Source: Neisseria subflava (GTDB taxonomy: Bacteria; Pseudomonadota; Gammaproteobacteria; Burkholderiales; Neisseriaceae). From it: 64,000 bases of DNA. Below the pieces are notes generated by a model that was given only the letters and a program-made list of their open reading frames with translations, searched no databases and was not told the origin of the DNA. The stretch is taken from NCBI RefSeq assembly GCF_024205705.1, contig NZ_CP073115.1, forward strand, positions 1,054,001 through 1,118,000, in the 5' to 3' direction. The translations under genes and the position numbers were made by a program. Positions 11,462-20,092 of the stretch are shown here, in pieces. Numbering within the stretch: the first letter of the stretch is position 1; each line of letters starts with the position of its first letter.

Positions 11462-12325
11462 TCAATTTGCTCTGAAAACGTTGATTGTACCATTATGGTA
11501 CTGGTAAAGCTGGGTAGAAATCGCGTAGGCAGAGTCTTCAAATGCCTGCAGGGCAATATTCGCCATCGCCTGCAAAGCTTCTTCATCGGACGGGCTGCAA
11601 ACGAGCAGGGCGTTGCGTGCCGGGACTGCAAAAACAGGGTTGGCCGGCAGCATAGGATCGTCTTTAAGTACTTCGTCCAAAAGCAAAATCAGGGAAGCAT
11701 CATAGTCGTTGTCCAAATGGATTTGAGACAATGACCAACCTTCGGCATGATGAATTTGGACATGTCCATTCATCCGTTGGCGCAAATTATCCATGGCGGT
11801 ACGATACAAGGCGTCCTCATCTTCAATACCGGCCTCTTTCATATGCTCACGATTGAGCGTATGCATGGATTCTTCCGTATCCACCATATAAAGCAACATG
11901 ATATCGCCGGCAATCGGTTTGTATACCAGGTAATCGGCAGGTTCGGCTTCGTCCGTATTTGTAATCAGTCTGGCATTTTCCAGATAAATCGTATTTTTAA
12001 TCGTCGGAAGAATTTGTTGTGCTGAAACACCGGCATCAGCGTCCTGAATCTTATCGATAACCGCTAAATTGGCAGCAACAATAGCCTCCAAGACCTCGGG
12101 ATTTTGCAGATAACTTGTGTAATGGTTGCTCAAATATGTACTGTACGATGCTTCATCGTCTTCGGAAAACTGGACAATGATGGGCGAAGAAGCAATATTT
12201 TCGCCCCAGTCGATTTTCGCCTCAAGATCCAATTCTTCTTGGATGCGACGGGCAAAGTATTCGACAAATTCCTGCCAAGTCATTAATTTAGGTTTGGATC
12301 GGAACAACTTGCTGAAAAAAGACAT
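11462..12325 (-). CDS. DUF1444 (YtpQ-like) family protein
   Basis: A 287-residue cytoplasmic protein that resembles the DUF1444 family. The N-terminus (FFSKLFRSKPK) is basic. The body is acidic with mixed alpha/beta character and no signal peptide or membrane helix. It sits between a YhcH-type gene and leuB, all on the minus strand. The function is unknown and the context within the leucine block gives no clear clue. Family assignment is from remembered sequence features and should be checked with a domain search. Confidence 0.65.
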   Translation of the reverse strand: MSFFSKLFRSKPKLMTWQEFVEYFARRIQEELDLEAKIDWGENIASSPIIVQFSEDDEASYSTYLSNHYTSYLQNPEVLEAIVAANLAVIDKIQDADAGVSAQQILPTIKNTIYLENARLITNTDEAEPADYLVYKPIAGDIMLLYMVDTEESMHTLNREHMKEAGIEDEDALYRTAMDNLRQRMNGHVQIHHAEGWSLSQIHLDNDYDASLILLLDEVLKDDPMLPANPVFAVPARNALLVCSPSDEEALQAMANIALQAFEDSAYAISTQLYQYHNGTINVFRAN

Positions 12326-12363
12326 ATTGTGTCCTGAATAAGAGGATAAGGCCGTCTAAAAAA

Positions 12364-12825
12364 TTATAGACGTTCGGTTTCAACACGGATTTTAAAAACA
12401 ACTTTGCGTATGTTCGGTCTGTCGCCGACCAATGGGGCATGCGCATCATTCGGGAGGAATAGCGCAAATTCGCCGGGCTCCAAGGTCAGCCAAGTTTCCG
12501 GCTCGCAGTCGAAAAACTCGATATCGCGCTTTTCGTTGTAGCCTAAACCGTTTTTCAGACGGCCTCTGTCTATCCAGCCATACGTTTCGCTGCCATCAAT
12601 CGGTGTTTGAATATCAATATGTTTTAAGTGCGCTTCAGGCTGGGCTTCTCCCTTCGTCCTCATCGGCTCGCTGCCGATAAAAATACGGATATTAGGATTC
12701 TCGCATGGCACTTGGCCGTCCGGCAGCTTGGAAAAATCCAAGGTCTGCAACAGATGGAGGGCCTCGGCAAAGTCGGGATGCAAGGCAGCGTAGCGGCTGG
12801 CATTGCTTATGGTGTCGGTGATCAT
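12364..12825 (-). CDS. YhcH/YjgK/YiaL family protein
   Basis: A 153-residue cupin-like protein of the DUF386 family. Members include NanQ, a sialic acid anomerase, and other enzymes or helpers of sugar metabolism. The central pattern of conserved acidic and histidine residues (EAHLKHIDIQ, then DIEFFD, then LPNDAHAP) matches the family metal site. No sugar genes lie nearby, so the substrate cannot be guessed. A decayed DUS (GGCCGTCTAAA) lies between this gene and the DUF1444 gene. Confidence 0.8.
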   Translation of the reverse strand: MITDTISNASRYAALHPDFAEALHLLQTLDFSKLPDGQVPCENPNIRIFIGSEPMRTKGEAQPEAHLKHIDIQTPIDGSETYGWIDRGRLKNGLGYNEKRDIEFFDCEPETWLTLEPGEFALFLPNDAHAPLVGDRPNIRKVVFKIRVETERL

Positions 12826-12924
12826 GGTATGGTTAGATAGAAATTAAACTTCAGGATGTGAAGCCAATACGGTTTTCAGGATGCCTTATTTGTATTCTGA
12901 CAACAAGGCCGTCTGAAAGGGCCT

Positions 12925-13593
12925 TTATAGAGTTGTTTTGTGCAGATCCAAAGTGGAAGCATAATGTTCAGCGATAGGAATACGCTTGCGGCTGACTTGG
13001 TTTATGTCGCTGCCTTCTTCAGTCCATAAAAACGGAAAGAACGTGTAAACGCTGTCGCCATTCAAATCACGGATTTCTTCGTGCCAATTTTTCCAACGCA
13101 GGTTTTCGTAAAACAACTGTAAATCACCGTTCAATGCCCAATTTAAGAAGTCGCCATAACCTTTACCGCAATCTTCCCATTCCAGTGTATCCGGTGGTAG
13201 GTAGAAAACATTACCTACTTTGCCATTCAATCCTCCGCCATTAATCGCAAAATAGCCTCCAGCAACATCATCGGCAAACAGATAATAGGGAGCAGGGCCT
13301 GCTGGCTCGGATTGTGTACGGCTTAGATTCCAACTTCCCAAACCACGAGGTAGCTTCGCGCTGCCAGAACCAAGTATCCGTAACCAGCCGTCATCGATAA
13401 GGATACCGCCGGTTTCATAAACGACAGCACCCATAAACGAACGTATCGTTACTTGGGTTTTGACAAGTTCTTCCTTTGCCTTTTCAAGCGTACGTGGCAG
13501 AACTTCAACGCTGTTTACCGCTTTTGTAAGCCACTCTTGAATCAATGGCCACGCAGGGTCTTGGGTTTGGATTAATTCGTCGAATGATCTCAT
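12925..13593 (-). CDS. DUF2625 family protein
   Basis: A 222-residue protein matching the DUF2625 pattern. After a short N-terminal helical part it has the core RILGSGS and RGLGSWN, then FADDVAGGYFAINGGG and YGDFLNWALNG. There is no signal peptide. Members often sit near polymorphic toxin or immunity genes, but none is adjacent here. A single DUS lies just past the stop codon. The function is unknown. Confidence 0.75.
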   Translation of the reverse strand: MRSFDELIQTQDPAWPLIQEWLTKAVNSVEVLPRTLEKAKEELVKTQVTIRSFMGAVVYETGGILIDDGWLRILGSGSAKLPRGLGSWNLSRTQSEPAGPAPYYLFADDVAGGYFAINGGGLNGKVGNVFYLPPDTLEWEDCGKGYGDFLNWALNGDLQLFYENLRWKNWHEEIRDLNGDSVYTFFPFLWTEEGSDINQVSRKRIPIAEHYASTLDLHKTTL

Positions 13594-13615
13594 GGTCTAT
13601 CCCAAAACATTCAGT

Positions 13616-13656
13616 AAAGGCCGTCTGAAACACTTAAATTTTTCAGACGGCCTTTT
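13616..13656 (-). terminator. DUS-pair terminator after leuD
   Basis: Inverted AAAGGCCGTCTGAAA copies directly after the leuD stop codon, separating it from the DUF2625 gene. Confidence 0.8.
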
Positions 13657-13661
13657 GTATA

Positions 13662-14303
13662 TCAACCGTTAAACAGCCAAGGCTGGCTTTGGCGGCGTTT
13701 TTCTTCAAAGGCGTGAATTTCGTCAGCGTGTTGCAGGGTCAGGCCGATTTCGTCCAAGCCGTTTAAGAGGCAGTGTTTGCGGTGTTCGGTAATGTCGAAT
13801 GTGAATGTTTCGCCGCTAGGGGTGGTCAGGGTTTGCTCGGCAAGGTCGATGGAGAGCTGATAGCCTTCGTTGGCTTCAACTTCTTTGAAAAGCTGGTCAA
13901 CCTGTTCTTCTGTCAAAACGATAGGTAAAAGGCCGTTTTTGTAGCAGTTGTTAAAGAAGATGTCGGCAAAGCTGGGGGCAATGACGGCGCGGAAGCCGTA
14001 GTCGTCCAATGCCCAAGGGGCGTGTTCGCGTGAAGAGCCGCAGCCGAAGTTTTTGCGCGTCAACAGGATTTGCGCGCCTTGATAGCGTGGCTGGTTCAGG
14101 GAGAAATCCGGATTCAACGGGCGTTTGCTGTTATCCATGCCCGGTTCGCCGTGGTCGAGGTAACGCCATTCGTCAAAGGCATTAGGGCCGAAGCCGCTGC
14201 GTTTGATGGATTTTAAAAATTGTTTAGGGATGATGGCGTCGGTATCGACATTGCTGCGGTCGAGCGGGGCGACGATGGCGGAAATTTTGGTAAAGGCTTT
14301 CAT
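13662..14303 (-). CDS. leuD: 3-Isopropylmalate dehydratase small subunit LeuD
   Basis: The small subunit pairs with LeuC to isomerise isopropylmalate in leucine synthesis. The 213 residues are normal for the bacterial form. DRSNVDTDAIIPKQFLK near the N-terminus and NFGCGSSREHAPWAL are the substrate-loop signatures. The gene is separated from leuC by a lipoprotein gene and a VOC-family gene, unlike the tight leuCD pairs of many bacteria. A DUS-pair terminator follows at once. Confidence 0.96.
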   Translation of the reverse strand: MKAFTKISAIVAPLDRSNVDTDAIIPKQFLKSIKRSGFGPNAFDEWRYLDHGEPGMDNSKRPLNPDFSLNQPRYQGAQILLTRKNFGCGSSREHAPWALDDYGFRAVIAPSFADIFFNNCYKNGLLPIVLTEEQVDQLFKEVEANEGYQLSIDLAEQTLTTPSGETFTFDITEHRKHCLLNGLDEIGLTLQHADEIHAFEEKRRQSQPWLFNG

Positions 14304-14348
14304 ATCAGATTCTTATAGTAATAATGGGAAATTTTATGGCTATTCGGG

Positions 14349-14714
14349 TTAGCGTGTGCTGTGCAAACCGATTCGGTTGCCTTCTGTATCTTCGATAAAT
14401 GCGGCAAAGCCGTTGGCAATGCGGAATTTTTCTTGTAAAAGCTTGCCGCCTGCTGCAACGGCTTTTTCTGCGGTTTCGGCACAATCCGGGCAATTGAAGA
14501 AAATGGTCGTTCCACCGTGGCCGGGTTGGGCATTGCTGTCATGCCAAATCATGCCCGCCGTGCCGTGTTGTGTGTAATCGGCCGGAAAAATGATGAAACG
14601 GAATCCGTTGCCGCCAACGTCTTGCAAGGGCTTGTCAAATACGGATTCGTAAAAGGCCTTGGCGCGATCCAAATCTTGAGCATGGATGCCGAACCAGCTT
14701 GACGGATTACTCAT
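14349..14714 (-). CDS. VOC superfamily (glyoxalase/dioxygenase-like) protein
   Basis: A 121-residue small protein of the vicinal oxygen chelate fold. FGIHAQDLDRAKAFYESVF is the typical first beta-alpha unit and the second half ends with FIEDTEGNRIGLHS. The start at 14714 is preferred because its upstream bases are purine-rich (AAAGAAGAAGC). A second ATG 15 bases upstream is also possible. The substrate is unknown; many such proteins are of the YdcJ/PhnB-like uncharacterised type. It lies between leuD and a small lipoprotein gene. Confidence 0.82.
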   Translation of the reverse strand: MSNPSSWFGIHAQDLDRAKAFYESVFDKPLQDVGGNGFRFIIFPADYTQHGTAGMIWHDSNAQPGHGGTTIFFNCPDCAETAEKAVAAGGKLLQEKFRIANGFAAFIEDTEGNRIGLHSTR

Positions 14715-14763
14715 TGCTTCTTCTTTCACTGGGAATCTTAGGATGTCTGAATAGTAGGGAAAC

Positions 14764-14801
14764 AGGCCGTCTGAAACGGATTCAGGAGGCTCAGACGGCC
14801 C
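14764..14801 (-). terminator. DUS-pair terminator after the small lipoprotein gene
   Basis: GGCCGTCTGA pairs with TCAGACGGCC around a 16-base loop just past the lipoprotein stop codon. Confidence 0.75.
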
Positions 14802-14812
14802 ACCTTACCGAA

Positions 14813-15034
14813 TTATTCGGTAGCTGCTTCGATTTTTTCTCCAACATGGCTCATACCGCGACCTACGGCATTACCGCCTTTTTTAACGGCTTCTCCGGTT
14901 TTATCGGCTACGCGCTCGGCAGTCTCTTTGGTTTTGTCCCAATTGCGGTTGGTATCGTCTTTTGCGCCGGACCAAGTGCTGGAACAAGCTGACAGGATAA
15001 GGGCTGCGGCAGCCAATGCAAACAGTTTTTTCAT
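14813..15034 (-). CDS. Small entericidin-like lipoprotein
   Basis: A 73-residue lipoprotein. The signal peptide MKKLFALAAAALILSAC has a lipobox (LSAC) with Cys17 as the acylated residue. The mature part is short, charged and probably helical, with repeated Lys-Glu-Thr-type segments (KETAERVADKTGEAVKKGG), as in entericidin or late-embryogenesis-like small lipoproteins. It probably sits in the periplasmic leaflet of an outer or inner membrane. The role may be stress-related, but this is inference from composition only. Confidence 0.8.
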   Translation of the reverse strand: MKKLFALAAAALILSACSSTWSGAKDDTNRNWDKTKETAERVADKTGEAVKKGGNAVGRGMSHVGEKIEAATE

Positions 15035-15122
15035 ACTAGATTCCTTTCAAGTTATCAATGATTAAGAAGGTTTTCGGACGTTTTTCGCAATATAATAAGA
15101 AAACTTGCTTGAGCAAGGTATT

Positions 15123-15160
15123 GTTTCAGACGGCCTGATGAATAAAGGCCGTCTGAAAAT
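15123..15160 (-). terminator. DUS-pair terminator after leuC
   Basis: TTTCAGACGGCCT and AGGCCGTCTGAAA flank an eight-base loop, three bases past the leuC stop codon. Confidence 0.85.
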
Positions 15161-15163
15161 ACT

Positions 15164-16573
15164 TTAAGCCATAGTGCGGATGTCGGTAAAGTGGCCGGTA
15201 ACCGCGGCTGCGGCTGCCATGGCAGGGCTGACGAGGTGGGTGCGTCCGCCGTTGCCTTGACGGCCTTCAAAGTTACGGTTGGAAGTAGAGGCGCAACGTT
15301 GTCCCGGGGTCAAGCGGTCGGCATTCATGGCGAGGCACATTGAGCAGCCCGGCTCGCGCCATTCAAAACCGGCTTCGATAAATACTTCGTGCAAGCCTTC
15401 TTTTTCTGCCTGCTCTTTAACCAAACCGGAGCCAGGGACAATCAATACGCGTTGTACATTGTCCGCTTTTTTGCGGCCTTTGGCGATAGCGGCAGCTTCG
15501 CGTAAGTCTTCAATACGGCTGTTGGTGCAAGAACCGATAAAGACGATATCGACAGGGATTTCGTTTAATGGCGTACCGGCTTCCAAGCCCATGTATTCAA
15601 GGGCGCGTTCCATGCCGCTGCGTTTGACCGGATCGGCTTCTTCGGCAGGATTAGGCACTTTGCCGCTGATGTCTAAAACCATTTCAGGCGAGGTGCCCCA
15701 AGTTACTTGAGGCTCGATGTCTTCGGCTTTGAAGTGGTATTCTTTATCAAATACGGCACCTTCGTCAGACACCAGCGTGCGCCAGTATTCGACGGCTTTG
15801 TCCCATGCTTCGCCTTTAGGTGCGAAAGGTTTGCCTTTTACATAGTCGATGGTGGTTTGGTCGACGGCAACCATGCCTGAGCGCGCACCGGCTTCAATCG
15901 CCATATTGCACAAGGTCATGCGGCCTTCCATAGAAAGGCTGCGGATGGCTTCGCCACCAAATTCAATGGCGTAGCCTGTGCCGCCGGCCGTACCAATTTG
16001 ACCGATGATATAAAGCGCTACGTCTTTGGCGGTAACGCCGGGTTTCAGACGGCCTTCAACGGCAATCAGCATGGATTTGGATTTTTTTGCGGTAATGCAC
16101 TGGGTCGCCATGGTGTGCTCGACTTCGGAAGTACCGATACCGTGCGCCAATGCGCCGAATGCGCCATGGGTAGAAGTGTGCGAGTCGCCGCAGACAACGG
16201 TCATGCCGGGCAGGGTAGCGCCTTGTTCCGGGCCCATAACGTGTACGATGCCTTGGCCTTTATCCATAAACGGGAAGTAGGCGAGTGCGCCAAACTCTTT
16301 AATGTTTTTGTCCAAGGTATCGACTTGCAGCTTGGAAATCGGGTCTTGGATACCTTTGTCCCAGTCGCCGGTCGGAGTGTTGTGGTCGGCTGTGGAGACC
16401 ACGCTGTCGATACGCCAGAGTTTGCGGCCGGCCATTTTCAAGCCTTCAAATGCTTGCGGGCTGGTTACTTCGTGAACCAGGTGGCGGTCGATGTAAAGCA
16501 GGACAGTGCCGTCTTCTTCTTCGCGGACGACGTGGCTGTTCCAAAGTTTATCGTAAAGGGTTTGTGCGCTCAT
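15164..16573 (-). CDS. leuC: 3-Isopropylmalate dehydratase large subunit LeuC
   Basis: The 4Fe-4S large subunit of isopropylmalate isomerase. The 469 residues match the family. Cluster ligands are expected in IGSCTNSR and in the pair within GCSMCLAMN. GDSHTSTHGAFGALAHGIGTSE is the aconitase-family signature. A DUS lies inside the gene near 16040. It is divergent from gshA across a 264-base region that must hold both promoters. The terminator directly after the stop codon suggests a separate transcript from leuD. Confidence 0.96.
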   Translation of the reverse strand: MSAQTLYDKLWNSHVVREEEDGTVLLYIDRHLVHEVTSPQAFEGLKMAGRKLWRIDSVVSTADHNTPTGDWDKGIQDPISKLQVDTLDKNIKEFGALAYFPFMDKGQGIVHVMGPEQGATLPGMTVVCGDSHTSTHGAFGALAHGIGTSEVEHTMATQCITAKKSKSMLIAVEGRLKPGVTAKDVALYIIGQIGTAGGTGYAIEFGGEAIRSLSMEGRMTLCNMAIEAGARSGMVAVDQTTIDYVKGKPFAPKGEAWDKAVEYWRTLVSDEGAVFDKEYHFKAEDIEPQVTWGTSPEMVLDISGKVPNPAEEADPVKRSGMERALEYMGLEAGTPLNEIPVDIVFIGSCTNSRIEDLREAAAIAKGRKKADNVQRVLIVPGSGLVKEQAEKEGLHEVFIEAGFEWREPGCSMCLAMNADRLTPGQRCASTSNRNFEGRQGNGGRTHLVSPAMAAAAAVTGHFTDIRTMA

Positions 16574-16705
16574 GATGAGTATTCTTTGCTATTGGTAGGT
16601 ATGAATGATGGTTTGCGTTTATGGGCGGATTTTAGGCTTTTTATAGGGGCTGCGCAATAGGAATTTGTCCAATTTTTAAAATTTGTTGTAAAGTTTCAAA
16701 AACAC

Positions 16706-16723
16706 TTGTCAAAAATTAGACAA
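16706..16723. promoter_or_regulatory. Palindromic site in the leuC-gshA divergent region
   Basis: TTGTC and GACAA are separated by eight bases, with further TTGT/ACAA half-sites close by (16682-16741). Such clustered dyads between divergent genes often mark a regulator site. The regulator is unknown. Confidence 0.3.
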
Positions 16724-16769
16724 ATTGTAGAATTGTTGACAAAAAGATTCATCTTATCTGAAAGAATGC

Positions 16770-16799
16770 TTGTCGAAATGTACTAAAAAGTTCTATCAT
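16770..16799 (+). promoter_or_regulatory. Candidate promoter for gshA
   Basis: TTGTCG and TATCAT are separated by 18 bases and end about 40 bases before the gshA ATG. Confidence 0.35.
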
Positions 16800-16837
16800 T
16801 CTCACTCAACATCCACACTTACCAAGAGGTATAGAAA

Positions 16838-18196
16838 ATGAAATTACCGGTAATGGCTCCTGAGCATCTGACTCAATTACGGAAATTTGAGAAAAAAGTC
16901 CTTGCCAATCATGCCAAAATCGAAGCATGGTTCCGTTCGCAATGGAACGAACACCGTCCGCCATTTTATGGTTCGGTTGACATCCGTAATGCCGGTTACA
17001 AAATTTCATCTATCGATATGAACCTGTTTCCGGGCGGCTTCAATAATTTAAATCCCAACTTTATCCCGCTGGCGGCGGTTGCCGCGCAAGATGCGGTACA
17101 GCGCGCATGTGAAACGGCCAAATCCGTATTGATTATTCCTGAAAACCACACACGCAACACATTCTATCTGCAAAACGTTTACGCACTCAGCGAGATTTTG
17201 CGTTCGGCAGGATACGAAGTGCGCTTGGGCAGCTTGAATCCTGAAGTGACTGAGCCAACCGAGTTTGAAACCGCGTTGGGCGACAAAATTTTGCTTGAGC
17301 CTTTATTGCGTACCCGTGAGCGTGTACATCTCGCAGACGGCTTCTCGCCTTGCGTTGTTTTGTTGAATAATGACTTGTCTGCGGGCATCCCTGAAATCCT
17401 TAAAGACATCAGCCAAACCGTATTGCCGCCATTGCACGGCGGTTGGACGACTCGCCGTAAAACCGAACACTTCGGCGCGTACAACCAAGTTGCAGCCGAC
17501 TTTGCCAAGTTGATTGACATCGACGAATGGCAAATCAATCCTTATTTTGAAAAAATCAGCGGTTTGGATTTCCAAGAGCGTGAAGGTGAGGATGCGTTGG
17601 CAGGCGCGGTAGAGCGCGTATTGGCGAAAATTCAAGCCAAATACGATGAATTGGGCATTACCGACCAGCCTTTCGTTATTGTGAAAGCCGACGCAGGTAC
17701 TTATGGCATGGGCGTGATGAGCGTTAAATCTGCGGATGAAGTGCGCGGCTTGAACCGTAAAAACCGCAATAAAATGGCGAAAGTCAAAGAAGGTTTGGAA
17801 GTCAGCGAAGTCATTGTCCAAGAAGGTATTTATACCTACGAAACCATGAACGGCGCCGTGTGTGAACCTGTCGTTTATATGATGGACCGTTTCGTTATCG
17901 GCGGCTTCTTCCGCGTACACGAAGGGCGCGGCGCAGACGAAAACCTTAACGCCGGCGGCATGGTATTCGTCCCGCTGTCCAACAGCATTCCCACCGGCAG
18001 TGGCGACAATTCCCAAGAAGCGCCCGAAGCCTGCAAGCGCGTATTTGAACAATGGGACTCGCTCGGCATGCCACGCTCCGAAAAAGACTGCGACGTGGAC
18101 AACGAACACAACCGTCTATACGTTTATGGCGTAATGGCGCGCCTGTCCTTGCTTGCCGCTGCATTGGAGCTGGAGAAAACCGCGCCTCAAGCCTAA
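16838..18196 (+). CDS. gshA: Glutamate-cysteine ligase GshA (proteobacterial type)
   Basis: Makes gamma-glutamylcysteine from glutamate, cysteine and ATP, the first step of glutathione synthesis. The 452-residue protein resembles the Acidithiobacillus-type ligase family rather than E. coli GshA. ATP-grasp-like features include VIVKADAGTYGMGV and later GGFFRVHEGRGADENLNAGG. The start has an AGAGG ribosome site at good distance. It is divergent from leuC and followed by a DUS-pair terminator, so it is probably monocistronic. Confidence 0.88.
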   Translation: MKLPVMAPEHLTQLRKFEKKVLANHAKIEAWFRSQWNEHRPPFYGSVDIRNAGYKISSIDMNLFPGGFNNLNPNFIPLAAVAAQDAVQRACETAKSVLIIPENHTRNTFYLQNVYALSEILRSAGYEVRLGSLNPEVTEPTEFETALGDKILLEPLLRTRERVHLADGFSPCVVLLNNDLSAGIPEILKDISQTVLPPLHGGWTTRRKTEHFGAYNQVAADFAKLIDIDEWQINPYFEKISGLDFQEREGEDALAGAVERVLAKIQAKYDELGITDQPFVIVKADAGTYGMGVMSVKSADEVRGLNRKNRNKMAKVKEGLEVSEVIVQEGIYTYETMNGAVCEPVVYMMDRFVIGGFFRVHEGRGADENLNAGGMVFVPLSNSIPTGSGDNSQEAPEACKRVFEQWDSLGMPRSEKDCDVDNEHNRLYVYGVMARLSLLAAALELEKTAPQA

Positions 18197-18218
18197 TAAA
18201 GCGTTGATAGATATTGTC

Positions 18219-18253
18219 AGGCCGTCTGAAAATCAGTTTTCAGACGGCCTTTT
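18219..18253 (+). terminator. DUS-pair terminator after gshA
   Basis: AGGCCGTCTGAAAA and TTTTCAGACGGCCT with a short loop and a T run, 22 bases after the stop codon. Confidence 0.87.
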
Positions 18254-18297
18254 ATGTCTGTACAATCCATTCAAACCAATAAACGTGATTTCTTTTT

Positions 18298-19368
18298 ATG
18301 AATAAACCAGCCAATCCTGTTGAGACAAACGACAATCTGCAAGAGCAGGCCATGCAGCGCAGCAACACGGACAATGCGCCGCGTTCTGCCATCCACCAAA
18401 CCTTATATTCCGCCGATACCTTTGTTCAGCATGATTATCTTGCCGGAAAGGCTTTGCCCGATATTGCACGCCCGCAAGAAGGCCAAATCAACTGGCTGCA
18501 TTTTGTCGGCATCAATGATGCTGCTTTGCTCAAACACGCGCTTGAGCCTTACGGCATCCATGAGCTGGTTATTGAAGACATTCTCAGCCGCAAGCAGCGC
18601 CCGAAAATCGAAGACTACGGCAACTATGTGTTTACTGCCGCACAGGTTTACCATTACACCACCACAGGCAAGCTCCATTCCGACCAAGTGTATGTGATTA
18701 TCGGCAAAGATTTTGTGTTGTCTTTCCAACAAAAACCGCTGGGCTTGTTCAGCCATCTCCGCCGGCAGATGCATGAAAATCCGCACAATATTTTGAACAA
18801 AAATACGGCGTTTCTTGCTTATTGCCTGCTTGACCGTATTGTGGACGACTATTTCATCGTTTTGGAATCGTACAACAACCGTGTCGAAGCAATAGACAAG
18901 TCCCTGTTTAAAAATGAAAACAGCGATATTCTCAGTAAGATTCACCGCCTCAAGCGCGATGCCGTCCGTCTGCGGCGCACGCTTTTGCCATTGCGCGATG
19001 TGTTTTACCAACTGGCCGTACGCGGCGATTTTGCCATTTTCAAAGGCGAATCGACCGTCTATCTGCGCGACGTGTACGACCACAATATGCAGCTTATCGA
19101 ATCGCTTGATGCCTCGCGTGATATGGTGTTGAGCATGATGGACATTTATCTTTCCTTCCAATCCAACCGCATGAACCAGCAAATGCGCGTGTTGACGGTT
19201 ATTACCATCATCTTTATGCCGCTGACCGTCATCACCGGCATCTACGGCATGAACTTCGACAATATGCCCGAGCTACATTGGCATTACGGCTATTTCATGG
19301 TTTTGGGTGTGATGCTGTGCATTATCATCGGACTGCTGATTTTCTTCTCACGTAGAAAATGGCTGTAA
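18298..19368 (+). CDS. corA: Magnesium/cobalt transporter CorA
   Basis: Pentameric inner-membrane Mg2+ channel. The 356-residue protein has a large N-terminal cytoplasmic domain. Two C-terminal helices follow, and the signature GMN occurs in TGIYGMNFDNMPEL at the end of the first helix. The last helix is FMVLGVMLCIIIGLLIFF followed by basic residues. The N-terminal 40 residues are polar and low in complexity and are probably disordered. The gene stands alone between the gshA terminator and the thioesterase gene. Co2+ or Ni2+ may also pass, as in homologues. Confidence 0.94.
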   Translation: MNKPANPVETNDNLQEQAMQRSNTDNAPRSAIHQTLYSADTFVQHDYLAGKALPDIARPQEGQINWLHFVGINDAALLKHALEPYGIHELVIEDILSRKQRPKIEDYGNYVFTAAQVYHYTTTGKLHSDQVYVIIGKDFVLSFQQKPLGLFSHLRRQMHENPHNILNKNTAFLAYCLLDRIVDDYFIVLESYNNRVEAIDKSLFKNENSDILSKIHRLKRDAVRLRRTLLPLRDVFYQLAVRGDFAIFKGESTVYLRDVYDHNMQLIESLDASRDMVLSMMDIYLSFQSNRMNQQMRVLTVITIIFMPLTVITGIYGMNFDNMPELHWHYGYFMVLGVMLCIIIGLLIFFSRRKWL

Positions 19369-19482
19369 ACGGGTAGGCAAGGGGTTGAAATTCAACGATT
19401 AAAAACGGTAGAATAATTTTGCACACGTGCAGTCTGAAGTTTTCAGACAATTTAAAAATAAATATCAAAAGGAGAATAAACG

Positions 19483-19965
19483 ATGAAACCGGAACGCCAA
19501 CTTCCTTCCCATGAACTGATCATGTCCGAGCTGATGATGCCTTATACGGCAAACTTTAGCGGCAATGTCCATGGTGGCGATCTTTTGCGCCTGCTCGACC
19601 AAGTGGCATATTCCTGCGCCTGCCGTTACAGCGGTACCTATTGCGTTACTCTGTCTGTTGATAAAGTATTGTTTAAAGAGCCTATTCATGTCGGCGAACT
19701 GGTAACCTTTTACGCCAGTATCAACTACACAGGCCGCACTTCTATGGAAGTCGGTATTCGGGTTGAGGCGCAAAACATCCACACCGGCAAAGTGCGTCAT
19801 ACCAACAGCTGCTACTTCACCATGGTTGCCGTTGAAGACGGTAAGCCGGTTCCTGTACCGCCTTTGGAAATCAATACACCGCGCCAACGTTGCCGTTATG
19901 AAAGGGCTAAAAAGCGTAAAGAGTTGAGTCTGCAGGCTGCGAACGAAGATTCTGGCTGCAACTAA
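19483..19965 (+). CDS. Acyl-CoA thioesterase, hotdog fold
   Basis: A 160-residue hotdog-fold thioesterase of the YciA/BACH type that hydrolyses acyl-CoA. The segment ANFSGNVHGGDLLRLLDQVA carries the conserved Asn, His-Gly-Gly and Asp of the active site. The C-terminal 40 residues are basic and cysteine-containing. AAGGAG precedes the ATG at suitable distance. It is followed by a DUS-pair terminator. Chain-length preference cannot be judged from sequence. Confidence 0.88.
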   Translation: MKPERQLPSHELIMSELMMPYTANFSGNVHGGDLLRLLDQVAYSCACRYSGTYCVTLSVDKVLFKEPIHVGELVTFYASINYTGRTSMEVGIRVEAQNIHTGKVRHTNSCYFTMVAVEDGKPVPVPPLEINTPRQRCRYERAKKRKELSLQAANEDSGCN

Positions 19966-19985
19966 ATTGAATTTATTAAATAATG

Positions 19986-20018
19986 AAGGCCGTCTGAAAT
20001 CCTGTTTCAGACGGCCTT
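19986..20018 (+). terminator. DUS-pair terminator after the thioesterase gene
   Basis: Inverted AAGGCCGTCTGAAA copies with a five-base loop. Confidence 0.85.
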
Positions 20019-20047
20019 CACGCAAAAGCCATAAACCGCTTGTTTTG

Positions 20048-20056
20048 TGGTAGAAT
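20048..20056 (+). promoter_or_regulatory. Extended -10 promoter candidate for gyrA
   Basis: TGG directly precedes TAGAAT, an extended -10 arrangement, 36 bases before the gyrA ATG and after the previous terminator. No good -35 is visible, which extended -10 promoters tolerate. Confidence 0.38.
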
Positions 20057-20092
20057 CAACAAGATTTTTGCCATACGAAATTACAGATAATC

